Shown: piece by piece, positions 18,983 through 27,102 of the stretch
How positions within the stretch are numbered: position 1 is the first letter of the stretch
Layout of the letters: each line of letters begins with the position of its first letter
Origin: Rubrobacter xylanophilus
GTDB lineage: Bacteria > Actinomycetota > Rubrobacteria > Rubrobacterales > Rubrobacteraceae
Direction: 5' to 3'
Assembly (NCBI RefSeq): GCF_007164525.1
Contig: NZ_AP019791.1
Location: 2,219,501-2,283,500, forward strand
DNA: 64,000 bases
Notes under the pieces: model-generated
What the model saw: only the letters and a program-made list of their open reading frames with translations
Database searches by the model: none
What the model was told of the DNA's origin: nothing
Made by a program: the position numbers and the translations under genes

Positions 18983-19701
18983 GATGAGCCACCGGATCGA
19001 TCCATCGCGTTCAGCACCGACCGCTCGAAACCGGTCGCGTCTCCGTCGGTCTCACGCTCAAGGATTATCCTCCCGTCGGATATTATGCTCACGCGGTCGC
19101 AGAGGCCGTGGGCAAGCTCTAGGATGTGGGTCGACAGGAAAACAGCTCTCCCAGCGTCTGCGAAGGAGCGCAGAAAGTCTTTCATGAACCGGGAGCTTGG
19201 CGGGTCGAACCCGGTCAGAGGTTCGTCCAGAACGAGCACGGTCGGCCCCTGCAGAAGTGCTCCGGCCACGGCCAGCTTCTGGCGCATACCGAACGAGTAC
19301 GAGCCGATCACGTGTTGCGCGCGATCTGCGAGGCCAAACCGCTTCAAACCATCCTCGACGGCCTTTATCTTCTCATCCTCCGGAAGACCCCAGAGATCGG
19401 CGGCGAACTCCAGATACTGCCGCCCGGTCAGGTACCTGTAGAGGAAGGGCGAATCCGGTACGAAGCCCACGGCCCTGCGTGTTCGCCGTGGAGCGTCTCG
19501 CACGTTCAGACCCGCGATGAACACCTCTCCGGAGTCCTGCGGGACCAGCCCGGCGATGATGCGCATGAGGGTGGTCTTGCCGGCACCGTTGGGGCCCAGC
19601 AGGCCGTGGATCTCCCCTGCCCGCACCCGGAGCGACACTCCATCCAATGCCCGCACCTCGCCGTAAGACTTGGTGACCCCGTCTAGCTCTATCGGAAACA
19701 C
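18979..19701 (-). CDS. ABC ATPase of the circular bacteriocin locus
   Basis: A 240-residue ATPase with Walker A GPNGAGKTT, signature YSFGMRQKLAVAG and Walker B VLVLDEPLTGFDP. It follows the 620-residue membrane protein by 3 bp and overlaps the SpoIIM-family gene by 4 bp. In known clusters an ATPase in this place (AS-48D, CirD) works with the large membrane protein in secretion and self-protection. Confidence 0.88.
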   Translation of the reverse strand: MFPIELDGVTKSYGEVRALDGVSLRVRAGEIHGLLGPNGAGKTTLMRIIAGLVPQDSGEVFIAGLNVRDAPRRTRRAVGFVPDSPFLYRYLTGRQYLEFAADLWGLPEDEKIKAVEDGLKRFGLADRAQHVIGSYSFGMRQKLAVAGALLQGPTVLVLDEPLTGFDPPSSRFMKDFLRSFADAGRAVFLSTHILELAHGLCDRVSIISDGRIILERETDGDATGFERSVLNAMDRSGGSS

Positions 19702-19704
19702 GGA

Positions 19705-21567
19705 TCAGGCTCCTCCCCAATGCCGGTGCCCGCGCTGCCGGACCAACAGTGCCAATCCAAAAGTAACCAACGCGGCCGACAGGAGCACACCTGCTCCGGT
19801 GGCAAGGAGCATCGTGTCCTCTTCCAGGTAACCGAAGTAGTGCAGGATGCCGCATATCGCCGCGGCCTCCAGCGCCAGCGTCAGGTAGAGGCCCGAAGCT
19901 ATGCTGGAGAGCGTCGAGGCGCGTGGAGAGTTGCCGATCTCCCGGTGGTGCTCCCAGTCGAACCTGGGATAGACCGCGCTGCTCCCCACCTGACTCACCC
20001 CACACGCCAGCGCGGACGCGATTCCGATGCACAGCGCGGCACCGAACAACGCTGACGGATACCGCAAGAAGGCGTGAGAGGAAACCAACAAGGTTGAGCA
20101 GAACACCGTAAGGAGCACGACCTGAAGGGTCGCCTTAGCCGCGAAGATGCGCATCAGCGGCACCGACGCCCGACGCAACAGATCTATGGCTTCACCCTCC
20201 GCGTCGATCGCCGTCACGGGAAGCAGAGCCTCCCCGGCGAAAGAACACAGCGTATAAGAGAAGATCAGAAGAGGAAAAACAGCCTGCCACGAGTGAGCCT
20301 GGTAGGCGCCTCCGACACCGAGCCCGACCACGAAGCCGATTAAGGTAGCCATCAGGAACAGCATCGTCGAAAACCGTCGACGCACCACCGGAGTTGCCCG
20401 GGATAGAGCGCGAAGGTCTTTGGCAAGGATGGGACCAAACCTGCCAGCCACGGCGGACACGCCAGAGGCGACAAACCGGGTAACCCCGCCCTCCCGCATG
20501 GATCGCTCGTAGCCCCACTGGGAGCCCATCGGTATGAGGCGCGCAGTCGCCCACATGACAATGATGGCGACGGGAACGACAACCACGTACGCGAGGACAG
20601 TCCACCAGAAAGCCGACACGGCCCGTCCGGAAGCCGCGTCCGCCAGCGAGAAGACGAACCAGTTAGAAGGAAGCCAGGCCCGTTCGGCGAAGGTTTCCAC
20701 GCTGCGGCTCGCTAGAAAGGTTCTGATCGAAGCCACAACCTCCTGCGCCCCTCCCAACAGACGCGTAACGAGTAACGCAAGGACGCCTGCAAGCCCCGCG
20801 GCGACCCCGCAACCCAGCGCGATGCCGGCTGCAGAGGACCCGAAAGCCGCGTGCGTGGAGCTTTTGATGCTGTACCCGACCACCCCCCATGCGCTCCGAA
20901 GGGTGACCACAGCCGCCAAGAAGGGTGCGTACAGGGCCGCCCAGGCCAGAAATGCGAGCGGGGAGTTTCCGAGGATCCAGATAGAAGCGGCTACAGCGGG
21001 GCCGACCACGAAGAGCCATATCGAGGTCGAACGCACGGCAGCGGCGAGCAAGAAGCGGCACAGCACGAAGGCGCTCGCTGGTACAGGGCTCCGGTAGAGA
21101 AGCTCGTAGTCCTCCGGATGAGCCGCCCGCTCCAGACCCTTGACAGCACCTCTGGTCTCTCCCAGCAACACCGTGACCACGGCGATGGCACCTATCTCCT
21201 TCAGGTCCGCCATTCCCGCCCCCACCGCGATTTCGATGGCCTCGAAAACGGCGTCGAAGAGCGCGAACGCAACCGTCGCGATGAGCGCGGCCACGGCCAG
21301 CCCGACGATGAACCACCCGAGAGGTCGAGTCCGGAACGAACGTTCCCTGAGCGACGATTCCAGGGTCCCGGGAAGGGCTTCGAGCAGTCGATTGTACGCT
21401 CTATGGAAATCCACGAGCGACAGCGCGAGCGCCGCCCTCCAGGCACCGTCCCCGCCGAAACGGTGAGCACCACCAGCCGGGCCTCGTCCCGCGATTCGCT
21501 CAGCGGGCGAACCCTTCCGGAGAACTCGCTCAATACTCCGAAGCTCGATCCTTGGTTTGGGACTCAC
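19705..21567 (-). CDS. 620-residue multi-pass membrane protein of the circular bacteriocin locus
   Basis: A large hydrophobic protein with about 12-14 spans and a short charged N-terminus. Examples are PLGWFIVGLAVAALIATVAF, GIALGCGVAAGLAGVLALLV and the final LLATGAGVLLSAALVTFGLA. It resembles ABC exporter permeases in outline (LAKDLRALSRATPVVRRRFS precedes the second half). Its position between precursor and ATPase matches the large membrane proteins (AS-48B, CirB) of circular bacteriocin clusters, which take part in processing or cyclisation. The GTG start at 21567 has a weak ribosome site. Confidence 0.75.
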   Translation of the reverse strand: MSPKPRIELRSIERVLRKGSPAERIAGRGPAGGAHRFGGDGAWRAALALSLVDFHRAYNRLLEALPGTLESSLRERSFRTRPLGWFIVGLAVAALIATVAFALFDAVFEAIEIAVGAGMADLKEIGAIAVVTVLLGETRGAVKGLERAAHPEDYELLYRSPVPASAFVLCRFLLAAAVRSTSIWLFVVGPAVAASIWILGNSPLAFLAWAALYAPFLAAVVTLRSAWGVVGYSIKSSTHAAFGSSAAGIALGCGVAAGLAGVLALLVTRLLGGAQEVVASIRTFLASRSVETFAERAWLPSNWFVFSLADAASGRAVSAFWWTVLAYVVVVPVAIIVMWATARLIPMGSQWGYERSMREGGVTRFVASGVSAVAGRFGPILAKDLRALSRATPVVRRRFSTMLFLMATLIGFVVGLGVGGAYQAHSWQAVFPLLIFSYTLCSFAGEALLPVTAIDAEGEAIDLLRRASVPLMRIFAAKATLQVVLLTVFCSTLLVSSHAFLRYPSALFGAALCIGIASALACGVSQVGSSAVYPRFDWEHHREIGNSPRASTLSSIASGLYLTLALEAAAICGILHYFGYLEEDTMLLATGAGVLLSAALVTFGLALLVRQRGHRHWGGA

Positions 21568-21591
21568 GGGCCAATCTCTCTTCTCTGCGCT

Positions 21592-21633
21592 GCAGATCGG
21601 GGCTACGACCTAGCCGGCCGAGCCTCGATCTGC
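21592..21633 (-). promoter_or_regulatory. stem-loop between bacteriocin precursor and processing genes
   Basis: GCAGATCGGGGCT and AGCCTCGATCTGC pair over 12 of 13 positions around a 16-base loop, 32 bp past the precursor stop and 25 bp before the next start. There is no T tract. A processing or partial-termination structure here would keep precursor mRNA in excess over the membrane genes. Confidence 0.6.
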
Positions 21634-21664
21634 CGTGTACGCAATCGGCGACCCCGGATACCCC

Positions 21665-22012
21665 CTACCAGGCTGCCGCGTACCTCTCGCCGTAACGCAG
21701 CGCCAGCCTCTTGGCAATGGCGACGATGCCGGCAGTAAAGATGCCCGCTCCGACAACCGAAGCCAAAAGCGAGAGTATCAACGCTATATTGGAGAAGGTC
21801 ACGATTATATCGATGGCCTTTTTGGCCGCGTAGTAGCTGATGCCGAGGTTGGTCGCAAGATCGGCTATGCCGGCGGAGAGACCGTTCGTATTTCCTATAG
21901 AGGGCAGGCTTCCCGACGCGACCATGAAGTAGGTGATCGCCATCGCCACGACCAAGGCCAACGCAGCGACCAACCTAAACGCTAAGCCTCTGCTTAACTG
22001 CACAAACTGCAC
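21665..22012 (-). CDS. predicted circular bacteriocin precursor (circularin/uberolysin type)
   Basis: A 115-residue precursor. Residues 10-31 form a hydrophobic leader segment (LAFRLVAALALVVAMAITYF). The predicted core is L52 to W115, 64 residues: it opens LATNLGISYYAAKKAIDII, passes through helices rich in I, L, A, V and G, and ends RLALRYGERYAAAW with Trp immediately before the stop. A core starting LAxxxGIxxxxAKK and ending in an aromatic residue after a basic amphipathic helix fits uberolysin and circularin A as I recall them. The core has six Lys/Arg and two acidic residues, so it is cationic. The GTG start follows AAGGGAG. Membrane, ABC and SpoIIM genes follow. Cyclisation site and activity are predictions. 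Confidence 0.8.
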   Translation of the reverse strand: MQFVQLSRGLAFRLVAALALVVAMAITYFMVASGSLPSIGNTNGLSAGIADLATNLGISYYAAKKAIDIIVTFSNIALILSLLASVVGAGIFTAGIVAIAKRLALRYGERYAAAW

Positions 22013-22136
22013 GTAATCTCCCTTCTTCAGTCATGTCCGCTCACATCTTCGGGATCACGCAACCGCGCCTGATCCACGTTCACCAACTCACCTCATGCGA
22101 CCACCTCCTTCCTCAACTCCTCCCATGAGACTCCTT

Positions 22137-22817
22137 CTATACAAGCGCCCCTTGTGCAGCAGTTAGGGCAGCACTCATTGCCCAGCCGACTACGAATATT
22201 GAGAACGAGATACCAAAGGCTCTGACAATTGAAAGACCGTGAATCTTGGCGAGTCCCATCCCTAAGAGCAGGGCGGCCCATAGAGAAAAAGGATCAAATA
22301 GGGTGAGCAGCGCTCCACCGGAGTAGACGCCACCCGTGGTGAGTGGAACATTCTCTGCACCCAAGAGAAATGCCAATACAGCCACTGTAATTGCTTTGAA
22401 ACCGCTAGGTATCATTGCAAGGGCATAGCATGCCACCGAGCAGTGCGCATCGGCCGATCCACCCAACAGGCGAGCTACCGCATGGGTGATCAGCCCGGCG
22501 ACGAGCGTAAAGACCACAACCTGCACCAACCCGAAGACGCCACCTAAGCCCAGGACCAGCCACACCAACCGAGGTGTGGCCTCTATCCCGGCACGCTCGA
22601 GTGCCTCTAGAAGGCGGGTCTCGAACGCCGAACCGAGGGCGATGTACATGACGAGAGTCGCAATCACCACGAACAGCAGAGGAGGAAGTATCCGAGGGTG
22701 CTCAGCCACCCGCGAAAACGCTCGACGCGGGTTGATTATCGTGTCGAGCGCACTATCGATCAGGCCGAGATTTCGATGCGTTTTGCGTCGTACCACGTGC
22801 CCTGCAGTTCCACCCAC
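22137..22817 (-). CDS. YIP1-like membrane protein
   Basis: A 226-residue protein with a soluble N-terminus containing ALDTIINPRRAFSRVAEHP, a common opening of bacterial YIP1-family proteins, and five spans (LPPLLFVVIATLVMYIAL, GLGGVFGLVQVVVFTLVAG, ALLTLFDPFSLWAALLLGMG and others). It lies 124 bp upstream of the bacteriocin precursor on the same strand and may share its promoter. The role of such proteins near peptide loci is not established. The GTG at 22817 is chosen; GTG seven codons later is possible. Confidence 0.7.
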   Translation of the reverse strand: MGGTAGHVVRRKTHRNLGLIDSALDTIINPRRAFSRVAEHPRILPPLLFVVIATLVMYIALGSAFETRLLEALERAGIEATPRLVWLVLGLGGVFGLVQVVVFTLVAGLITHAVARLLGGSADAHCSVACYALAMIPSGFKAITVAVLAFLLGAENVPLTTGGVYSGGALLTLFDPFSLWAALLLGMGLAKIHGLSIVRAFGISFSIFVVGWAMSAALTAAQGALV

Positions 22818-22875
22818 GGATTATCTACCTCACTGACTTCGGCTTGCACGGACACTCTAGAGGAGGTTGTGGATC

Positions 22876-22974
22876 TCAAAACCTCTCTCCGACCGCCTCC
22901 TCGATCCTCCGTGCCAGAGCACCGTACGCCGCACATCCGGCGTCGTAGCCCAGAACGAGCCGCCTGCCCCTCAT
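22876..22974 (-). pseudogene. DUF393 fragment with mutated active site
   Basis: The first 32 codons of a cysteine-rich family gene (MRGRRLVLGYDAG...), ended by TGA after GERF. The CGAC motif reads CAAY, so the second cysteine is lost. The 5' flank with the GGTATGA element is intact, but nothing of the remaining gene is present; the YIP1-like gene begins about 60 bp further on. The element may therefore now serve as promoter for YIP1 and the bacteriocin operon. Confidence 0.75.
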
Positions 22975-23026
22975 GCTCTCTCCCCCTTTGCTCTCTGCTC
23001 CCTGCAGGAAACACCTTAGAGCAAGA

Positions 23027-23182
23027 GCTTCACGGGCACATCATCCTCGAGGTATGAATTTCGGTATGAATTTTTCTCATACCATTCTCTAGAGTGCATC
23101 AGGAGCTCATGTGGTCGATGTAACGGTCCGTGTCGCCCGTGTCACGCAGATACAGCCCCACGTAATAGCGGACAAAAGCGCT
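23027..23182. repeat. 156-bp segmental repeat of 11621-11776
   Basis: Identical, as far as I can read, to 11621-11776 (offset 11406). It contains the GGTATGA element and, at 23099-23182, the last 84 bp of the 142-residue membrane gene found at 11693. This shows that the element together with its upstream neighbour was copied. From 23183 to the hydrolase stop at 23417 I see nothing supportable. Confidence 0.88.
23051..23083 (-). promoter_or_regulatory. 33-bp GGTATGA element, copy 3
   Basis: Same element, 76 bp upstream of the truncated DUF393 reading frame. As that gene is broken, the element now faces the YIP1-like gene (start 22817) and the bacteriocin precursor (start 22012). Confidence 0.68.
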
Positions 23183-23416
23183 CATCTCTGACCTCGCTTT
23201 GGCCCGCGGAGAAGCACGTAGATTCCGGCGCGGTAAGCTCTCGATGACGCCAGAGCCTCAGCATCTACTCACTACTCTGCATAAACGGCTTTCTAGCGCT
23301 CCACGTTTTGCCAGCCAAGTCAGATACCGTACTTCAGACGATACTGCGTGAGGTAGGCTAGAGCGAAGGTGGGTCGTCGGAGCAACGGACTCCCGGCTGC
23401 GCAAAATCGAGGCCCG

Positions 23417-24325
23417 CTACAGATCGTCCAAGAAGTTAATGACGGTACGGTTGAACTCTTCCGGACGGTCCATATTTACGGTCGGGGAAGCGTCTGGCAT
23501 CGTCACCACCGTTGTCGGAGCTCCTATGCCCTCTGCCAGGGCTCGGTCAAGTTCGCTTACGTAGGGCGGACGCTCCCCGGTCAAGATGAGGAGGGTCGGT
23601 GCTTTGACGTCTTCGAGCCTCTCTCCGGCTGGGGGAGACATCCTCCGGACGTTGTGATCCCCGGGCATGAGGTTGGCAGAGGCGTTGTCGGCATAGATTC
23701 GTCGCAACCTCTGGCGCGTGGCCTCAGTGGAGGCCGCGTACGAGGGATCATCGAGCACCCACTCGACGATCTCCGTAACATCGACCTTTCCAAGAGCCTC
23801 TTCCAGCACGTCCTCTTGCAGCTCCGCTGCCTTGTGCAGGCCCCGCTCGGCCAGGTCCTCAAACTGCTGCGCGCTCCCCGCCGAGGGGACGACCGTGTCC
23901 ACCAAGACGAGACCGCCCACCCTCTGTGGGTATTCCAGAGCGAACTCCAGGGCCACCTCCCCGCCGTCGTGCAGGCCGAGCAGATGGGCTCGCACGATAC
24001 CGAGATAGTCGAGCAGTTCCCGCAGGTCCTCGTAAGGGGCAGGAGAAAGAGGCTGATCTTCGAGCCACTGACCCAGACTCTCGAGGTCACAGTCTTCCGG
24101 AGCAGCAGGGTAGCCCCAGCTTTCGACTTGAGATTTCCCCCAATGCCGGCGGTCGTAGCGAACGACCGTATAGCGCTTGGAAAACGCCGGACTTTGGTCG
24201 TCCCACACCCTCAGATCAACACCTCGCTGATGGATCAGCACGACGGGGTCTCCCGATCCTTCCACTTCATAGTAGATTTTCGCTCCGTCCACCTCCGCGA
24301 AACCCGACTTTCTTGCGCTCATCAA
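23417..24325 (-). CDS. alpha/beta-hydrolase-fold protein with altered catalytic residues
   Basis: A 302-residue protein with clear alpha/beta-hydrolase layout: VVLIHQRG after the first strands, VVRYDRRHWGKS, the nucleophile-elbow region LLGLHDGGEVAL, a cap region at about 135-230 and the end VNMDRPEEFNRTVINFL. In the elbow GxSxG the nucleophile position is His119 (G-L-H-D-G), and the usual terminal His before VN is Pro281. The oxyanion HG is HQ. It may therefore be a non-hydrolytic homologue. It is downstream of cysteine-rich proprotein 4 (stop at 24489), a place held by membrane proteins in other units. Confidence 0.72.
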   Translation of the reverse strand: MMSARKSGFAEVDGAKIYYEVEGSGDPVVLIHQRGVDLRVWDDQSPAFSKRYTVVRYDRRHWGKSQVESWGYPAAPEDCDLESLGQWLEDQPLSPAPYEDLRELLDYLGIVRAHLLGLHDGGEVALEFALEYPQRVGGLVLVDTVVPSAGSAQQFEDLAERGLHKAAELQEDVLEEALGKVDVTEIVEWVLDDPSYAASTEATRQRLRRIYADNASANLMPGDHNVRRMSPPAGERLEDVKAPTLLILTGERPPYVSELDRALAEGIGAPTTVVTMPDASPTVNMDRPEEFNRTVINFLDDL

Positions 24326-24345
24326 ACCTCCCGGACGCTCAGACT

Positions 24346-24375
24346 AGTGTCGCGCAGCTTAGTGTCGCGCAGCTT
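24346..24375. repeat. tandem 15-bp repeat
   Basis: AGTGTCGCGCAGCTT occurs twice in direct succession, 20 bp upstream of the hydrolase start. It may be a replication slip or a pair of regulator boxes; nothing else supports a function. Confidence 0.6.
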
Positions 24376-24488
24376 TGGCGAGGAGAAGGAGACCGAGACC
24401 CCATCTTGGCGCACACTCTGACTCGTGAACCTCCGGATGGAGCCCGGCTCCTCCCCAATCTCACCTCGCACGCCTCCGGGACCTTAGC

Positions 24489-25532
24489 TTACAGGAGTGG
24501 CCTGCACAGCCGAGCGCACCTCAATCCCGCCGAACCAGCGCAAGCCGCGCATTGGATGCAAGGCGGAGGTTCGGGAGGAGGTATGACGCAGTTTGCACAA
24601 GCTACGGCGCAGCCGACACTGACGCTGGCCCCGAGGCAGCCCACGAAGCAGCCGACGAACTCCCTTACGCCCCGCGGCTGCACGGCGTCTTGCGACGACC
24701 GTTCCGCCGGTCGCGCCTTGATCTTGCCGTCCTGCTCCTCGACCGTGGCTACGGGGGTCCCGTCCGGCAGATAATATTCAAGCGTGACCCGCCCCTCACC
24801 GGTCTGACGCACTCGCAGGGCGACGCTCTGTGCATCTTCTACGCTACCCTCATCTTCCGTGAAGAGTAACGTGACCCCCGCAGTGGCTCCCGCGGCCGTC
24901 GCCTCCGCCAGCCGGTAGGGGACCGTGTAGAACGCTCTTTCTACTCCGTCCTTGTCTTTGTATTTGGCCCTTGTGACGCCGCTCCAGTCTGGGCTACCGA
25001 ATCTACCGGCAGCAGCGCTCACGGCTCGGGAACGCTTTAGCCGGGCGACGGCAGCTGATCGGGACGAAACCCTGGTGACTCCGGAAGCGTTGACGGCTTC
25101 CTTGCCAGAGGCCAGAGCTTGCCCAGCCGGCAACACGGAGAGGGCGACCAATCCTCCGGTCAAACCTTTGAGAAACTGCCCGCGGCTGATCCCACCGGAC
25201 TCCTCCATGGAAGCCACCCCGGTCGAGGGCGTTCCGGCCTCCCCCAGCGCCTGCATGACACGCCAAGTGGCAGCCGGCCCGAGCCGCCGGGCAAGGACCG
25301 CTCCCATCCTCACACCAACCCACGCCCGCACTCTCTCACCTTCCACTTCGATCAGCGTCGGAGCCCACGGCGCATCGCTACCCAGCGCCTGCTCGCGCCA
25401 GTGCTCGACCTGCGGCTCGTGGAGGCTGCGGACTTCCAGCTTGTCGCCGACCGCCTCCTCTATGCGCTGCACCAGAGCGCTGCATGCCCCACACCCTCCG
25501 TCGTAGCCCAGAACGAGACGCCTGCCTCTCAT
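24489..25532 (-). CDS. cysteine-rich proprotein 4: DUF393 domain, Tat-like segment, 10-Cys tail
   Basis: A 347-residue member. It has the DUF393 domain with C14/C17, then SRGQFLKGLTGG and a hydrophobic stretch ending AGQALA as a Tat-like signal. The middle includes AKYKDKDGVERAFYTVPYR and VTLEYYLPDGTPVATVEEQ. The tail, residues 296-343, has ten cysteines with a proline-rich insert (CVIPPPEPPPC). Ten cysteines in about 50 residues is the number reported for halocin C8, which would allow five disulfides. ATG at 25532 behind a purine-rich site; the 33-bp element lies 76 bp upstream, and an IS982-like element sits 10 bp beyond that. Confidence 0.75.
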   Translation of the reverse strand: MRGRRLVLGYDGGCGACSALVQRIEEAVGDKLEVRSLHEPQVEHWREQALGSDAPWAPTLIEVEGERVRAWVGVRMGAVLARRLGPAATWRVMQALGEAGTPSTGVASMEESGGISRGQFLKGLTGGLVALSVLPAGQALASGKEAVNASGVTRVSSRSAAVARLKRSRAVSAAAGRFGSPDWSGVTRAKYKDKDGVERAFYTVPYRLAEATAAGATAGVTLLFTEDEGSVEDAQSVALRVRQTGEGRVTLEYYLPDGTPVATVEEQDGKIKARPAERSSQDAVQPRGVREFVGCFVGCLGASVSVGCAVACANCVIPPPEPPPCIQCAACAGSAGLRCARLCRPLL

Positions 25533-25608
25533 GCTCTCTCCCCCTTTGCTCTCTGCTCCCTGCAGGAAACACCTTAGAGCAAGAGCTTCATGGGCACATC
25601 ATCCTCGA

Positions 25609-25641
25609 GGTATGAATTTCGGTATGAATTTTTCTCATACC
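25609..25641 (-). promoter_or_regulatory. 33-bp GGTATGA element, copy 4
   Basis: Same element, 76 bp upstream of cysteine-rich proprotein 4. An insertion sequence lies in its distal flank (target TCTAGA at 25646), so anything upstream of the element that matters for expression has been displaced by about 1 kb. Confidence 0.7.
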
Positions 25642-25651
25642 ATACTCTAGA

Positions 25652-26626
25652 TGCGTGTTGCGTGGTTTGACGGTAAAACGGGGGCCATCCGAATCCCCAG
25701 CGAAAGGCACCTCGGATGGCCCACACCCAGCATACCCCCACTCTCGCCTCCCTTGAAGAGGCCGTGACCGTGCTTTTCTGCCTCATAGACGACGCCTACG
25801 CGTTGCTCAACCCTGACGGGCGAAGCCACGAGTCGCTCAAGAGGCTCTCGGACTCTGAGGTCTTGACGTTGGCGCTCTTCCAGCAATTGCGGGGTGTGGA
25901 GAGCGAGCGCTCCTTCCTGCGCGACGCCCAGCGCTTCTTCTCCCACCTCTTCCCGGGGGTGGCGGGGATGCACCCCTCCTCGCTGCACCGTCGCTTGAGG
26001 AAGCTGAGGCGTTTCCTGGAGCCCCTGCGCCGCTTTGTCCTGCCCGAGTTGGTTGGTGATCCCGAGACCCTTGTCGTCGACTCGACGCTGCTTGGGGTCT
26101 TGCACCCGCGCCAAGTGAAGCAGTCGGCAGCGGGTTTTGAGGGGGCGGCATGGGTAAAGTGGGGATCGTTCGCCGTCTACGGGGTGAAGCTGCACCTCAT
26201 CTGCTCCACCAACCGCATTCCCATCTCCTACGAACTCACCGGCGCCAACATCGCGGACGTGCTGCTGGTGCGGGAGCTTTTGGTCGGAGCCGGTCTCGAT
26301 GAGGCCAGCGTCGCGAGGAGACTCTTGGGGGACCTGGCTTACTGCAGCGGGGCGCTCGGGGAGGAACTGGCAAAGCGCGGCATCCTTCTGGCCACCGAGA
26401 AAGCGGACAGGCGCCCGCCGATCCGCCAGCAGGTGGAGGTGTGCTTCGCGGCCCTCAAGCGCGTTTTCGGGATGGATGGCACGCTGGCCAAGACGCTCAC
26501 CGGGTTGGCGACCAGGATTGCGGCGAAGGTGGCAGCCTATACCTACGGCTGCTACGTCAACCGCATCTTGGGCAGGCCGCAAGGGCGCATCAAGGAGCTG
26601 TGGGCCTGATGTCCTCGCAACACTCA
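25652..26626. mobile_element. IS982-like insertion sequence, 975 bp
   Basis: Imperfect terminal inverted repeats start TGCGTGTTGCGTGG (left) and TGAGTGTTGCGAGG (right, complement). The sequence TCTAGA flanks both sides (25646-25651 and 26627-26632). The unoccupied paralogous site near 30718 contains it once, so it is a target duplication. The element separated the GGTATGA element from a response-regulator fragment. Confidence 0.85.
25716..26609 (+). CDS. IS982-family DDE transposase
   Basis: A full-length 297-residue transposase. It begins with LEEAVTVLFCLIDDAYALL and LKRLSDSEVLTLALFQQL, has VVDSTLLGVLHPRQVKQS with the first catalytic Asp, and WGSFAVYGVKLHLICSTNR. It ends with EVCFAALKRVFGMDGTLAK, with the catalytic Glu, and RPQGRIKELWA. 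No interruptions are visible, so the element may still be mobile. Confidence 0.87.
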   Translation: MAHTQHTPTLASLEEAVTVLFCLIDDAYALLNPDGRSHESLKRLSDSEVLTLALFQQLRGVESERSFLRDAQRFFSHLFPGVAGMHPSSLHRRLRKLRRFLEPLRRFVLPELVGDPETLVVDSTLLGVLHPRQVKQSAAGFEGAAWVKWGSFAVYGVKLHLICSTNRIPISYELTGANIADVLLVRELLVGAGLDEASVARRLLGDLAYCSGALGEELAKRGILLATEKADRRPPIRQQVEVCFAALKRVFGMDGTLAKTLTGLATRIAAKVAAYTYGCYVNRILGRPQGRIKELWA

Positions 26627-26627
26627 T

Positions 26628-26737
26628 CTAGAGCTGCTCTTCTCCGTCTCCCGGAAGGAGATCCCTTCTGCCTGAGACTCCGAGTTTCTTGAGGATGTTG
26701 GTGACGTGGCTCTTTACGGTAGGGAGCTTGGCACCGA
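26628..26737 (-). pseudogene. 3' fragment of a LuxR-type response-regulator gene
   Basis: This 110-bp stretch matches the end of the response-regulator gene at 30719-31321, starting from the same CTAGAGCTGCTC junction and fading after about 26737. The stop codon is kept but there are scattered substitutions and a frame change. It shows that the block 'regulator end plus GGTATGA element plus cysteine-rich gene' exists twice. Confidence 0.78.
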
Positions 26738-27102
26738 ACATGACTCAAACATGACTGTATGACGAACTACCGTTAAACTGAAGATGTTCAATCGGATCGT
26801 GCGGACTCCGAGACGGAACGGACCTCAGTTGCGTCCATCTTCGTCATCGACTGTTTGCAGAGATGGTCCCTGGCTCCACCCAGAAGACTCGAGGTACAAC
26901 CGGTTATCAGATCTATCTGTGGTACGATCGCCAGAGTATTCATTTGTAAATGAGAGGCCCCAAGCGCAACTACGAAGCTTGCCGCACTGAGGAGTATGAT
27001 CCGACCAGTAGAATCGTCGGTCAGGATTGACTGTTGTGAGCGCGACAGCCAGGGCGAAACTCGTAGCGGAACTCAGAGCTTCATACAGAGTCAGACTAAG
27101 TG
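26738..27102. other. gap without supportable gene
   Basis: About 365 bp between the regulator fragment and the broken IS5-type element. The only longer minus-strand frame begins inside the IS inverted repeat and shows one hydrophobic patch but no family features. I see no promoter, RNA gene or repeat. Confidence 0.5.

Noticed and set aside
22093-22281. Cysteine-containing 62-codon frame upstream of the bacteriocin precursor
   Set aside because: It overlaps the end of the YIP1-like gene in another frame and has no own ribosome site; not supportable as a second peptide.
24346-24375. Tandem 15-bp repeat as a CRISPR start
   Set aside because: Two units in direct contact with no spacers and no cas genes. 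No CRISPR array was seen anywhere in the window.
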